Source: Pseudokineococcus lusitanus
GTDB lineage: Bacteria > Actinomycetota > Actinomycetes > Actinomycetales > Quadrisphaeraceae
NCBI RefSeq assembly: GCF_003751265.1
Contig: NZ_RJKN01000006.1
Coordinates: forward strand, 1 to 64,000
Length of the DNA: 64,000 nucleotides
Direction: 5' to 3'
Shown: positions 42,183 through 51,176 of the stretch, piece after piece
Layout: each line of letters opens with the position of its first letter
Numbering within the stretch: the first letter of the stretch is position 1
Made by a program: the position numbers and the translations under genes
Notes under the pieces: generated by a model
Seen by the model: only the letters and a program-made list of their open reading frames with translations
The model's database searches: none
What the model was told of the DNA's origin: nothing

Positions 42183-42215
42183 CCGTGGCCGTCGCAAGCA
42201 TCGCGACGGCCACGG
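42183..42215 (-). terminator. Terminator of the GH42 operon
   Basis: CCGTGGCCGTCGC (42183-42195) pairs exactly with 42203-42215 around a 7-base loop, 29 bases past the GH42 stop. It overlaps the likely -35 of the lacI gene downstream. Confidence 0.7.
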
Positions 42216-42243
42216 CCCGGCCCCGCGGTCTGGAGCCGGACGG

Positions 42244-44475
42244 TCAGGGGCCGACGAGCACCCGCACGTCCCAGGCGCCCAGCTCGAGGGCCTCGCCGGC
42301 GGCGAGCGCGTCGCCGCCGAGCAGGTCGGTCACGGCGGCCGGGACGACGGCGCGCCCCGGCTCCCACGACCAGTTGTGCACGACGTGGACCCGGCGCCCG
42401 TCGCGCGCGGTCGCCGCCGTGACGGTGACCGACGGGCTGCCGTGCCAGCGCCGCTCGTCCCTCGGCGCGACGCCCGCGGCGACGGCGACCCGGTCCAGCA
42501 GCGCGGCCCCCGTGGCGGCGTCCGGCACGGTGCCGACCGTCGTCACGCGGCCCCGGCCGTGCTCCCGGCTCACCACGGCCGGCCACCGGCCGAGCTGCGG
42601 GTGCTCGTAGCGCGCGAGCACCTCGGCGCCGTCGGCAACGAGCGCGTCCGCCCACGTCGTCGCGCACCCCGCGACGGGCCACGACGCCGGCTCGGTGCCG
42701 CCGACCCACCGCAGCGGCACGGGCGCCGAGAGGTTGGTGAACTCCTGGTACGAGACGCCCGCGGCCGCAGCGAGACGCGCGGGCTTCACCTCGAGCCGGG
42801 CCCGGGCGAGCGGGTCGGCGTACCCGGTGCGCGGGCCGAGGACGAGCGAGCCGCCCGCCTCGGCGTAGGCCGCGAGCCAGTCGAGCAGTGCGTCCTCCGC
42901 GACGTAGAGCGCCGGGACGACGAGCACGGGCAGCTCCGCGGCGACCTCCCGCGGGTCGCGGGCCGGCCCGTCCGGCGGCACGAGCCACCGGTCGTGGACC
43001 ACACGGACGCCCAGCCCGGCGTCGAACGCCGCCTGCGCCCACGTCCCGGTGAGCCGCTCGTAGGCGGCCTCGTCCGGCGGCGAGTGCCCCGGCCCGCGCG
43101 GCCCCTCGTGCGGCTGGAAGGCCAGGCCCCACTTCGACGGCACGGAGAAGAGCAGGCCGACCTGGGCGTCCGGGCGCATCCCGGCGACGACGTCGCCCGC
43201 CGTCCCGAGCTCGGCGCCCAGGCGGGCGAGCTGCTCGAAGACGCGGCCGGGCCGCTGGTCGTGCGGGAGGACGCCGCCCCAGTAGGTCTCGGTGCCGGCG
43301 TGGAGCGTGTGCCAGTGCCAGTACTCGACCATCCGGGCGCCGCGGGCCACGAGCAGCCACGCGACCTGGCGCCACTGCCCGTCCCACGCGGGGAAGTTCG
43401 TCGACGAGCCGCCGATGGGGCCGGCGTTCGTCTCCGTGACGAGGAAGGGCGCCTGCTTCGAGGCGTACATGCGGTCGGCGCTGTGGACGACGCTCCAGGT
43501 GCCCGTCGTCGTCCACCCCTGCGGGACGGGGTCCGCGGGGGTCGGGACGGCCAGCGCGTCCTGCATCGCGTAGTAGGGGTTGCCGGCCGCGACGTCGAGG
43601 GCCCGGTCGACCTCCCACTCGTCGACGGCGGGCCGCGAGTAGGAGACGCACGTCGTCACCCACTGCTCGGGCCGGGCCATCTCCCGGACGATGCCCGCCT
43701 GCCACGCGATGAAGTCCGTCGTGAGGCGCGCCTGGTACGCGCGCCACGCCAGGTCGTACTGCGGCTGCGCGTTCCCGCGCGGCTCCCACAGGTCCGCCCA
43801 GGTGGACAGCCGGTGGGACCAGTACGTCAGCCCCCACGCCTCGTTGAGCGCGTCGACGGTGCCGTACGTGCGGCGCAGCTCGTCGACGAAGCCCTCGACG
43901 ACGGAGCGGTTGTGGAAGAGGTGCAGCCCCGGCTCGTTGTCGACCTGGAACCCGACGACGGCGGGGTGCTCGGCGTAGCGCCCGACGACCGCGCGGATGA
44001 TCCGCTCGGCGTGGTGGCGGAAGGCCGGGTGCGTGTAGTCGACCTCCTGGCGCGAGCCCCACGGCCGCCGGTGGCCGGTCTCGTCGACGGCGGCGATCTC
44101 GGGGTGCTTGCGCGCCAGCCACATCGGCACGGCGTACGTCGGCGTCCCGAGGACGACGGACAGGCCGCGCTCGTGGGCGCCGTCGAGCGCCTCCTCGAGC
44201 CAGTCGAGGTCGAGGACGCCGTCCTCCGGCTCCCACGTCGACCACACCGACTCGCCGACCCGGACCACCGTGAAGCCCGCCTCGACCATGAGGTCGAGGT
44301 CGGTCTTCACCCGCGGCTGCGGCGTGTACTCGGGGTAGTAGGCCGCCCCGAAGAGCACCCGGTCGGGCAGGGGCAGCACCTCGGCCGGCCGCTCCGGCGG
44401 CGGCACCGCCTGCCGGTCGAGGACGGTGCGGCGCCGGTCGTGCGGTCCCGCCCCCGGCAGCTCCTGCGCGGTCAT
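42244..44475 (-). CDS. Beta-galactosidase (GH42)
   Basis: The product is 743 residues. GH42 signature segments: VLFGAAYYPEYTP, VVRVGESVWSTWEPEDG, VVGFQVDNEPGLHLFHN (acid/base Glu in NEP) and APFLVTETNAGPIGG (nucleophile Glu in TET), then the trimerisation and beta domains, ending with an all-beta domain. It is cytoplasmic and hydrolyses beta-1,4/1,3 galactosides. The ATG at 44475 overlaps the permease stop (ATGA). It is the last gene of a LacI-regulated ABC operon that should import galacto-oligosaccharides from plant galactans or lactose-like sugars. Confidence 0.92.
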   Translation of the reverse strand: MTAQELPGAGPHDRRRTVLDRQAVPPPERPAEVLPLPDRVLFGAAYYPEYTPQPRVKTDLDLMVEAGFTVVRVGESVWSTWEPEDGVLDLDWLEEALDGAHERGLSVVLGTPTYAVPMWLARKHPEIAAVDETGHRRPWGSRQEVDYTHPAFRHHAERIIRAVVGRYAEHPAVVGFQVDNEPGLHLFHNRSVVEGFVDELRRTYGTVDALNEAWGLTYWSHRLSTWADLWEPRGNAQPQYDLAWRAYQARLTTDFIAWQAGIVREMARPEQWVTTCVSYSRPAVDEWEVDRALDVAAGNPYYAMQDALAVPTPADPVPQGWTTTGTWSVVHSADRMYASKQAPFLVTETNAGPIGGSSTNFPAWDGQWRQVAWLLVARGARMVEYWHWHTLHAGTETYWGGVLPHDQRPGRVFEQLARLGAELGTAGDVVAGMRPDAQVGLLFSVPSKWGLAFQPHEGPRGPGHSPPDEAAYERLTGTWAQAAFDAGLGVRVVHDRWLVPPDGPARDPREVAAELPVLVVPALYVAEDALLDWLAAYAEAGGSLVLGPRTGYADPLARARLEVKPARLAAAAGVSYQEFTNLSAPVPLRWVGGTEPASWPVAGCATTWADALVADGAEVLARYEHPQLGRWPAVVSREHGRGRVTTVGTVPDAATGAALLDRVAVAAGVAPRDERRWHGSPSVTVTAATARDGRRVHVVHNWSWEPGRAVVPAAVTDLLGGDALAAGEALELGAWDVRVLVGP

Positions 44476-45392
44476 CCCTTGACACCTCCGGTGGCGAGCC
44501 CTGCCTGCCAGTACTTCTGGAGGTAGAGGAACGCGATGACGAGCGGCACGACGGACACGAGCGAGCCCGTGATGACGCTCGAGAACAGGGCCTGCGCGCC
44601 CGACCCGCCGGCGGCCGTGGACTGCCACTGGGCCAGCCCGACCGTGAGGGGGAACTTGCTCGGGGTGCTGAGCATGATGAGCGGCAGGAAGTAGTTGTTC
44701 CAGGTCGCGACGAGCTGGAACAGCAGGACGGTGATGAAGCCCGGCGCGAGCAACCGCAGCGCGACGGTGAAGAAGATGCGCAGCTCGCCGGCGCCGTCGA
44801 CCCGCGCCGCCTCCATGAGCTCGCTCGGGACGGCGTCGGCCGCGTAGACCCGCATGAGGTAGACGCCGAAGGGGCTCACGAGGCTCGGCAGGATGACGGC
44901 CCACCGGGTGTTCGTGAGGTCGACCTCGGCGAAGAGCAGGTACGTCGGGATGGCCAGCGCCGTCGTCGGCACCATGATCGCGCCGAGCACCACGGAGAAC
45001 ATCGCGGTGCCCGCCGGGAACGAGTACTTGGCGAAGGCGTACCCCGCCGCCGTGGCGAGGAAGGCGGCCCCCACGCCGGCGACCCCGGCGTAGAGGACGG
45101 TGTTGCCGATCCACGACCAGAAGACGCCGCCCTGCGCCGTGAAGACGTCCTGCAGGTTGTTCAGCAGGTTGAAGTCGGCGAACCACAGCCCGAAGGACGT
45201 GAAGAGGTCGGCGTTGTCCTTCGTCGAGGCGACGACGAGCCAGAACAGCGGCAGGAGGAAGTAGGGCAGCGTCAGGAGGACGAGGACCGTCAGCAGCGGG
45301 CTGCGGCGGCCGGTCGAGCCGCGGCCGCGACGCCGGGGCGCCGGGTCGGCAGCCAGCGCGTCGACGGTGGGCGCCGGGGTCGTCGCGGTCAT
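44472..45392 (-). CDS. Sugar ABC permease, MalG type
   Basis: The product is 306 residues with six membrane segments and EAA loop SELMEAARVDGAGELRIFFTVALRLL. It forms the galactoside importer with the permease at 45389 and the lipoprotein at 46339. The start overlaps the stop of the preceding cistron. Confidence 0.92.
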   Translation of the reverse strand: MTATTPAPTVDALAADPAPRRRGRGSTGRRSPLLTVLVLLTLPYFLLPLFWLVVASTKDNADLFTSFGLWFADFNLLNNLQDVFTAQGGVFWSWIGNTVLYAGVAGVGAAFLATAAGYAFAKYSFPAGTAMFSVVLGAIMVPTTALAIPTYLLFAEVDLTNTRWAVILPSLVSPFGVYLMRVYAADAVPSELMEAARVDGAGELRIFFTVALRLLAPGFITVLLFQLVATWNNYFLPLIMLSTPSKFPLTVGLAQWQSTAAGGSGAQALFSSVITGSLVSVVPLVIAFLYLQKYWQAGLATGGVKG

Positions 45393-46342
45393 GAGCGGGC
45401 CCTCCGCTGGCTCGTGAGCTGGACGACGTACGACACGACGGCGATCCCCGCGGCGAGCAGGAAGGCGACGGCGGCCGAGTAGTTGAGGTCCTGGCTCGTG
45501 AACGCGAGGTTGTAGGCGTAGAGGTTCGGCGTGTAGGCGCTGTCGATGACGTTGGGCGCCACCGTCTGCAGCAGGTTGGGCTCGTTGAAGAGCTGGTAGC
45601 TGCCGATGACGGAGAAGATGACGGTGAGGAGGATCGCCGAGCGGATGGCGGGGATCTTGATCGACCAGGCGATGCGGAACTCACCGGCGCCGTCCATGCG
45701 AGCCGCCTCGTAGAGGTCGGCCGGGACGGCGCGCAGCGCCGCGTACATGATGATCATGTTGTAGCCGATGAACTCCCACGTGAGGATGTTCATCAACGAG
45801 CCGAGCATCCAGCCCGAGGACAGGAAGGGCGGCGCCGGCAGCCCGACCATCTCGGCCACCTGCGTGAACGGCCCGAAGTCGGGGCCGTAGAGGTAGCCCC
45901 ACATGAGCGTCGCGACGACGCTCGGGACGGCGTACGGCAGGAAGATCGACAGCCGCACGAAGCGCTGCGCGTAGAGCCGGCCGGAGTCGAGCGCGAGCGC
46001 GAAGAGCAGCGCCAGCCCGAGCATGATCGGCACCTGGATGACGAGGAAGAGCGTGACCCGCACGACGCCGGAGCCGAAGGCCGCGTCGCCGAGCGCCCGC
46101 GCGTAGTTCTCCAGGCCGACGAAGCTGTTGCCGCCGACGAGCTGCTCCCGGAAGAGGGAGAGGTACGCGGCGTAGACGAGCGGCACGACGAGCATCGCCG
46201 CGAAGACGAGCATGAAGGGCGCGACCAGGAGGTACGCCGCCCGGCGCTGGCGCCGGACCGACGGGCTGGGGCCCCGGCGGGGCCCGGCCCGGCCGGGGGC
46301 GGAGGCGCCCCCGGCCGGGCGGGCGGTGGTCGGCGCGCTCAC
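45389..46342 (-). CDS. Sugar ABC permease, MalF type
   Basis: The product is 317 residues. A 30-residue basic head precedes six membrane segments. The EAA loop is ADLYEAARMDGAGEFRIAWSIKIPAI, and segment 5 contains YNLAFTSQDLNYSAAVAFLL. GTG at 46342 overlaps the binding-protein stop. Confidence 0.92.
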   Translation of the reverse strand: MSAPTTARPAGGASAPGRAGPRRGPSPSVRRQRRAAYLLVAPFMLVFAAMLVVPLVYAAYLSLFREQLVGGNSFVGLENYARALGDAAFGSGVVRVTLFLVIQVPIMLGLALLFALALDSGRLYAQRFVRLSIFLPYAVPSVVATLMWGYLYGPDFGPFTQVAEMVGLPAPPFLSSGWMLGSLMNILTWEFIGYNMIIMYAALRAVPADLYEAARMDGAGEFRIAWSIKIPAIRSAILLTVIFSVIGSYQLFNEPNLLQTVAPNVIDSAYTPNLYAYNLAFTSQDLNYSAAVAFLLAAGIAVVSYVVQLTSQRRARS

Positions 46343-47721
46343 TGGACCGTGAAGCCCTGCTGCTCGGCGTAGGAGGTGATGTCCTCCTCCCACGCCTGGA
46401 GCCCGGCCTCCATGTCGCCGCCCTCGTCGATCGCCGTGCCGAGGGTGTCGTTGAAGGAGTTGTAGACGTAGTCCATGAACGGCAGCCAGCCGAAGTCGGT
46501 GTCGACCTCCTCGGACAGGTCCGTGTAGAGCTGGTTGACCTGCTGGCCGCCGAAGAACTCCGGCGCGGCCTCGAGGAAGGTCGGGTCCTCGAGCACGACG
46601 TCGCTGGGGACGAAGAGGAACTGCTCGGTCGCCATCGTCAGCGCCGACTCGGGGTCGGTGTTGATGAACTTGGCGAGCTGCGCGGCGGCGATGGGGTTCT
46701 CGGTCGAGGACAGGACGGCGTCGGTCGAGCCGCCCCAGTTGCCGGTGGCGGTGTCGCCCTCCTCCCACGCCGGCAGCGGGGCCGCGCGCCAGAGGCCCGA
46801 GGTGTTGGCCGCCGTGCCCTGGAGGAAGACCGGGCCCCAGGCCGCCGTCTGCCAGGACGCGTACTTGCCGTTCGAGAGGCCCTGGTACCACTGGTCGTTG
46901 AAGTCGGCGTCGGTCGAGACCGCGTCCTCCTGGATGAGGCCCTGCCAGTAGTCGACGACCTCGGTGACCTCCGGGGTGTCGAGGTCGATGGTGACCGTCT
47001 GGTCGCCGTCGAAGCCGAAGGGCTTGGCGCCGTTCTGCCACAGCAGGCCGACGAACTGGCCGGGGTCGTTGCCCGGCATGTTCGTGAGGTAGGTGTCCGG
47101 CTTGGCCTGGCGCATCGTCCGGGCCGCCTCGGCGAACTCGTCCCACGTCGTCGGGGCCGTGATGCCGACCTCGTCGAGGATGTCCTGGCGGTAGAGCGAG
47201 CCCATGGGGCCGATGTCCTGCGGGATGCCGTAGACGCCCTCGCCCTGGGTGATCTGCTCCCAGACCCACTCCGGGTAGGTGTCCTCGAGCTCCGCGGCGC
47301 CGTAGGGGCCGAGGTCGAGCAGGTCGCCGCCGAGGGTGAAGGACGGCAGGTACTGGTACTCGATCTGGACGACATCGGGGGCGCCCTCGCCGGCGCGGAT
47401 CGCGGTGCGCAGCTTCGTGTACTGGTCGAGGCCCTGGCCGGCGTTGACGAGCTCGACGTCGATGTCGGGGTACGCGGCCTCGAAGAGGTCGACCTCCTTC
47501 TGCGCGTCGGGCAGCCAGGTCCAGAAGGTGAGGGTCGTCGGCGTCGACATCGCCTCGTCGATCTCCTCCTGGGAGACCGGCTCGACGGACGAGCCGCCGT
47601 CGTCGCCGGAGCCGCCGGCGTCGTCCCCGCCGCCGCAGGCGGACAGGGCGAGCGCGGAGGCCGCCACGACCGCCGCGAGGGCGCGGCTGCGGGAGCGGAG
47701 GGGCTTGCGGGGTGCGGACAT
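46339..47721 (-). CDS. Sugar-binding lipoprotein (SBP family 1)
   Basis: The product is 460 residues. The signal peptide (SRALAAVVAASALAL) ends in lipobox LSAC and a Gly/Asp/Ser linker. The fold is shown by TLTFWTWLPDAQKEVDLFEA, PDVVQIEYQYLPSF, GIPQDIGPMGSLYRQ, PTTWDEFAEAARTM and LPAWEEGDTATGNWGGSTDAVL. The ATG at 47721 follows AAGGAG. A gap of 103 bases to the lacI stop may hold an internal promoter. The GH42 at the operon end indicates a beta-galactoside ligand. Confidence 0.92.
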   Translation of the reverse strand: MSAPRKPLRSRSRALAAVVAASALALSACGGGDDAGGSGDDGGSSVEPVSQEEIDEAMSTPTTLTFWTWLPDAQKEVDLFEAAYPDIDVELVNAGQGLDQYTKLRTAIRAGEGAPDVVQIEYQYLPSFTLGGDLLDLGPYGAAELEDTYPEWVWEQITQGEGVYGIPQDIGPMGSLYRQDILDEVGITAPTTWDEFAEAARTMRQAKPDTYLTNMPGNDPGQFVGLLWQNGAKPFGFDGDQTVTIDLDTPEVTEVVDYWQGLIQEDAVSTDADFNDQWYQGLSNGKYASWQTAAWGPVFLQGTAANTSGLWRAAPLPAWEEGDTATGNWGGSTDAVLSSTENPIAAAQLAKFINTDPESALTMATEQFLFVPSDVVLEDPTFLEAAPEFFGGQQVNQLYTDLSEEVDTDFGWLPFMDYVYNSFNDTLGTAIDEGGDMEAGLQAWEEDITSYAEQQGFTVQ

Positions 47722-47824
47722 CGGGACGACTCCTTCGTCGACGGTGGTGCGCGGGGAGCACTGCTGGTCCGGGAGGTGCGGGGCCGGCCGCCGGGGCGGT
47801 CGGGGTCGGTGGGGCGGCGCGGCG

Positions 47825-48931
47825 TCAGTCGCCGCGGCCGCCGCCCGGCGCGCGGCCGGTGCTGGCGCGGACCTCGAGGGTCACGGGGACCACGTGGACG
47901 CGGTCGTGGGCGCCCGGCCCGTCCTCGACGAGCTCGACGAGGGTCCGGAGCGCGAGCTCGCCGACGTGGGAGAGCGTCTGGCGCACCGTCGTCAGCGGGA
48001 CGGGGAGGAACTCGGCCTCCGGGACGTCGTCGAAGCCGACGAGGGAGACGTCGCCCGGGACGGACAGGCCCGCCTCGGCCAGCGCCCGCAGCGCGCCGAC
48101 GGCCATGTGGTCGTTGGCGGCGACGACCGCCGTGACGTCCTCGCGGGCCAGCAGCTCGCGGGCCGCCGCGTAGCCGGAGCGGGCCGTCCAGTCGCCGCGC
48201 GCCGGCTCGAGGACCGGGAGGCCGTGACGCCGCAGCGCCGCCGCCGTGGCCTGCTCGCGGACGAGGGCGCTGCGCCACGCCGTCGGGCCGGCGAGGTAGC
48301 CGACCCGCCGGTGCCCGAGGCCCACGAGGTGGTCGACGACGAGGTCGGCGCCGGCCTCCTGGTCGGCGTCGACGGCCGGGACGTGCCCGTCGTCGTGGAC
48401 CGAGCGGACGACGGTGACGAAGGGCGTCCGCGCGAAGGCGTCGAGGGCGGTCCGCGTGTCGAAGAAGGGCTCCGCGAGGACGACGCCCTCGGCCCCCAGC
48501 TCGAGCGCCCGCTCGACGGCCACGACGACCTCGGCCGGGTCGCCGGTCTCGGTCGAGACGACGACGACGCCGAAGCCGGCCTCCTTGGCGGCCCGCTCGA
48601 GGCTCATGACGTGCTGGGCGACGCCGTACAGCGCCGTCCGCAGGCCGACGACGCCGACGACGTGCGTGCGGCCGCGGACGAGGGCGCGGGCGGCGGCGTT
48701 GCGGCGGTACCCGAGCTCGTCGATGGCCCGCTGCACCCGCGCGGTGACCTCGGGGCGGACCTGCGACGAGCCGTTGACGACGCGGGAGACCGTCTTCTGG
48801 CTCACGCCGGCCGCCCGCGCGACGTCGACCATGACGACCCCGCCACCGCCGCGGCCGCGCGTCGACGGGGCCGGGCGCGCGGGGGCGCCGACGGGCTCCG
48901 TCGAAGTGGCGTCGCGGGCGGGGACGGACAC
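47825..48931 (-). CDS. LacI-family repressor of the galactoside operon
   Basis: The product is 368 residues from the GTG at 48931, preceded by GGAGGTCACC. An in-frame ATG at 48958 is rejected because it lies inside an operator. DNA-binding part: VDVARAAGVSQKTVSRVVNGSSQVRPEVTARVQRAIDELGYRRN after a 30-residue Pro/Arg lead. The effector domain has VVVAANDHMAVGALRAL and VPGDVSLVGFDDVPEAEFLPVPLTTVRQ. As the first gene of the operon it is autoregulated with the transporter and GH42 through the two dyads upstream. Confidence 0.9.
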   Translation of the reverse strand: MSVPARDATSTEPVGAPARPAPSTRGRGGGGVVMVDVARAAGVSQKTVSRVVNGSSQVRPEVTARVQRAIDELGYRRNAAARALVRGRTHVVGVVGLRTALYGVAQHVMSLERAAKEAGFGVVVVSTETGDPAEVVVAVERALELGAEGVVLAEPFFDTRTALDAFARTPFVTVVRSVHDDGHVPAVDADQEAGADLVVDHLVGLGHRRVGYLAGPTAWRSALVREQATAAALRRHGLPVLEPARGDWTARSGYAAARELLAREDVTAVVAANDHMAVGALRALAEAGLSVPGDVSLVGFDDVPEAEFLPVPLTTVRQTLSHVGELALRTLVELVEDGPGAHDRVHVVPVTLEVRASTGRAPGGGRGD

Positions 48932-48942
48932 GGTGACCTCCG

Positions 48943-48958
48943 ATGACTGCGCTGTCAT
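48943..48958. promoter_or_regulatory. LacI operator 1 (galactoside operon)
   Basis: ATGACTGCGCTGTCAT is a 16-bp dyad (arms ATGAC/GTCAT) just upstream of the GGAGG of the lacI gene. It shares TGACTGCGNNGTCA with the second site 45 bases upstream. Confidence 0.7.
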
Positions 48959-48973
48959 GTGGCGATGGCCGGG

Positions 48974-49004
48974 ACCGTAGGGCACGCGTGACTGCGTAGT
49001 CACG
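48974..49004 (-). promoter_or_regulatory. Promoter with LacI operator 2
   Basis: The dyad CGTGACTGCGTAGTCACG (48987-49004) has 7-base perfect arms. It contains GTGACT (48998-49003, minus), a -35-like hexamer, with TACGGT (48974-48979, minus) as -10 at an 18-base spacing. Bound repressor at both dyads could loop or sterically block the promoter. Confidence 0.6.
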
Positions 49005-49168
49005 ACTTTCCCCGGAGCCGTGACCGAGGCGTGACCTCGACCGGGACGAACCCGGACGGGCGGGTTGTGGGACGTCGAAACCTTCCGCACGATCGGTCCG
49101 ACACCTACCGTGGGACTGCGCCCAGCCACCCGCGCCCCTCCCCCACGACGCCGTCCTCGGAGGCCCCC

Positions 49169-50047
49169 GTGCGCCTGCCCGCCCTGCTCGTCACGCCGCT
49201 CGCCGCCCTGTCCCTGCTCGTCGGCGGTGCGGTCACCACCGCGGCCCCCGCCGCGGCCGCCGCCTGCTCCGACGTCGAGGTCGTCTTCGCCCGCGGCACC
49301 GGCGAGGCACCCGGCCTCGGCGTCGCGGGACGTCCTCTCGTCGAGGGCATCACGCGTGCCCTGCCCGACCTCACGGTGTCCTCGTACGCGGTCGACTACG
49401 CCGCGGCGACCAGCCAGACGAGCGCCGGCCCCGGCGCCACGGACATGAGCCGGCACGTCCGCGAGACCGCCGCGGCGTGCCCCGGCACCCGCTTCGTCCT
49501 CGGCGGCTACTCGCAGGGCGCGACCGTCACGGACATCGCCCTCGGCATCCGGACCGGGACGACGACGGGCACGCCGGTCGCGGCCCAGGACGAGCCCCGG
49601 GTCGCGGCGGTCGTCGTCTTCGGCAACCCGCTCGGCATCGGCGGCGGCCGGACGATCGCCACGGCCAGCAGCACCTACGGCGACCGCTCGCGCGACTACT
49701 GCAACTCCGGCGACAGCGTCTGCGGCGGCCAGCCGAAGACCGGCACCGGCGGCCACCTCTCGTACGTGAGCAACGGGTCGGTCGCCGCGGGCGCGACGTT
49801 CGCGGCCGACCTCGTCCGTCGCACCGCGCCGACGGACCCGACCCCGCCGCCCACGACCCCGCCGCCCGCGCCGACGTGCGTGGCCGCCAGCACCCGGGCC
49901 CACGTCGACGCGGGCCGCGCCACGGACGTCTTCGGCTACGCCTACGCCACGGGGAGCCGCGACTACCTCGGTCGGACGAGCGCATTCAACAGCGCGACGC
50001 TGCGCCAGGTCGACGCCGGCACGTGGGAGCGCGCTCTGCGCTGCTGA
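49169..50047 (+). CDS. Secreted cutinase-family esterase with C-terminal module
   Basis: The product is 292 residues. The signal peptide (LLVTPLAALSLLVGG, cleavage after APAAAAA) is followed by the cutinase fold: CSDVEVVFARGTGEAPG, FVLGGYSQGATV (catalytic Ser in GYSQG), and DSVCGGQ (Asp), GGHLSYV (His). A PTPPPTTPPPAP linker leads to a 56-residue Cys-bounded domain (HVDAGRATDVFGYAYATGS) resembling the small repeat found at the end of secreted PHB depolymerases and esterases. GGAGG precedes the GTG at 49169. It likely hydrolyses cutin-like polyesters or lipids. Confidence 0.9.
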   Translation: MRLPALLVTPLAALSLLVGGAVTTAAPAAAAACSDVEVVFARGTGEAPGLGVAGRPLVEGITRALPDLTVSSYAVDYAAATSQTSAGPGATDMSRHVRETAAACPGTRFVLGGYSQGATVTDIALGIRTGTTTGTPVAAQDEPRVAAVVVFGNPLGIGGGRTIATASSTYGDRSRDYCNSGDSVCGGQPKTGTGGHLSYVSNGSVAAGATFAADLVRRTAPTDPTPPPTTPPPAPTCVAASTRAHVDAGRATDVFGYAYATGSRDYLGRTSAFNSATLRQVDAGTWERALRC

Positions 50048-50057
50048 CGCCCGGCAC

Positions 50058-50101
50058 CCCGAGGGCCCCGGCGCGGACGTCACCGCGCCGGGGCCCTCGG
50101 G
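50058..50101 (+). terminator. Strong terminator of the cutinase gene
   Basis: Arms 50058-50076 and 50083-50101 are exact 19-base reverse complements (starting CCCGAGGGCCCCGG) with a 6-base loop, 11 bases past the stop. Confidence 0.85.
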
Positions 50102-50150
50102 CGTCGTGGACCGGCGCGCCGTCCGGCGGCCGCGTGGGGAGGATGGAGCC

Positions 50151-51161
50151 GTGACGACCGGCGCGGCAGGGCTCTTCGGGCAGGGGGCGCTCGAGCTCGA
50201 CCTCGAGGGGCAGCTGGAGCTCGGGCTCCCCGACGAGGACACGTCGCCGGCGTCCGTGGCCGAGCAGGCGCGGCAGTCGATCGACGACCTCGTCCGCGGC
50301 GCCCAGCGCTACCGGACGTCCGAGCAGTACCGCGCGCTGCTGCGCTTCGTCGGGTCGTTCCGGCGGTACGCGCCGTACAACGTCGTGCTCGTCGACGTGC
50401 AACGGCCGGGGTCGACGTACGTCCTCACCGCCGCACGGTGGCGCGAGGCCTACGGCCGCGCCGTGCGCGCCGACGCGCAGCCGCTCGTCGTCCTCCAGCC
50501 CCGCGGGCCGGTGATGTTCGTCTACGACGTCAGCGACACCGAGCCGCTCGAGGGCGCCCGCCCGCTGCCGCCCGAGGTCACCGACCCCTTCGCCGTCGCC
50601 GTCGGGAGCGAGGCCGACGTCCGTGCCCGCCTCGAGCGGCTGGAGGACAACCTCGTCGGCCTCGGCATCCGCGTCAGCACGGGCCGGCTCGGCTCGCAGC
50701 AGGCCGGGTCGGCGCGGACGGCGAGCGGGCGGACGCTGCGCCGCGAGCGGCGGGCCCGCGGCGGACGCCAGCAGACGGTCGTCGAGCAGGTGCCGCTGCG
50801 CTACGAGGTCGTCCTCGCCGAGCACCTCGACGTCCGGGCCCGCCTCGTGACGCTCGCGCACGAGGTCGCGCACGTCCTGTGCGGCCACCTCGGGACGCCG
50901 GACCCGCTGTGGTGGCCCGACCGCCGCGGCGTCGACCACGACGTCGAGGAGTGGGAGGCCGAGTCGGTCGCCTACCTCGTGGCCCGCCGCGTCGACTCGA
51001 GCGTGCAGATGCCGCCGTACCTGCACCACCACCTGCGCGACGGCCTCCAGCCGCCGGTCTTCAGCCTCGAGCGGGTGGCCAAGGCGACGGGCGACGTCGA
51101 GGCGTACTGCACGCGCCGCCTGCGCACCGCGGAGATCGGGAAGGCACGGACGACGTCCTGA
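50151..51161 (+). CDS. ArdC-like protein with zinc-metallopeptidase domain
   Basis: The product is 336 residues. Residues about 40-125 (SIDDLVRGAQRYRTSEQY, LLRFVGSFRRYAPYNVVLVD, AARWREAYGRAVRADAQP) resemble the ArdC-type N-terminal ssDNA-binding domain. A zinc peptidase motif LAHEVAHVLCGHLG (HExxH) at about 236 with DVEEWEAESVAYLVARR supplying the third ligand follows, as in ArdC C-terminal and ImmA/IrrE-like proteins. Plasmid ArdC proteins antagonise restriction; here the gene is chromosomal and alone. Acidic start LELDLEGQLELGLPDED is unusual. GTG at 50151 is preceded six bases away by GAGGAT. Confidence 0.7.
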   Translation: MTTGAAGLFGQGALELDLEGQLELGLPDEDTSPASVAEQARQSIDDLVRGAQRYRTSEQYRALLRFVGSFRRYAPYNVVLVDVQRPGSTYVLTAARWREAYGRAVRADAQPLVVLQPRGPVMFVYDVSDTEPLEGARPLPPEVTDPFAVAVGSEADVRARLERLEDNLVGLGIRVSTGRLGSQQAGSARTASGRTLRRERRARGGRQQTVVEQVPLRYEVVLAEHLDVRARLVTLAHEVAHVLCGHLGTPDPLWWPDRRGVDHDVEEWEAESVAYLVARRVDSSVQMPPYLHHHLRDGLQPPVFSLERVAKATGDVEAYCTRRLRTAEIGKARTTS

Positions 51162-51176
51162 CCCCGGCGGCTCCGG

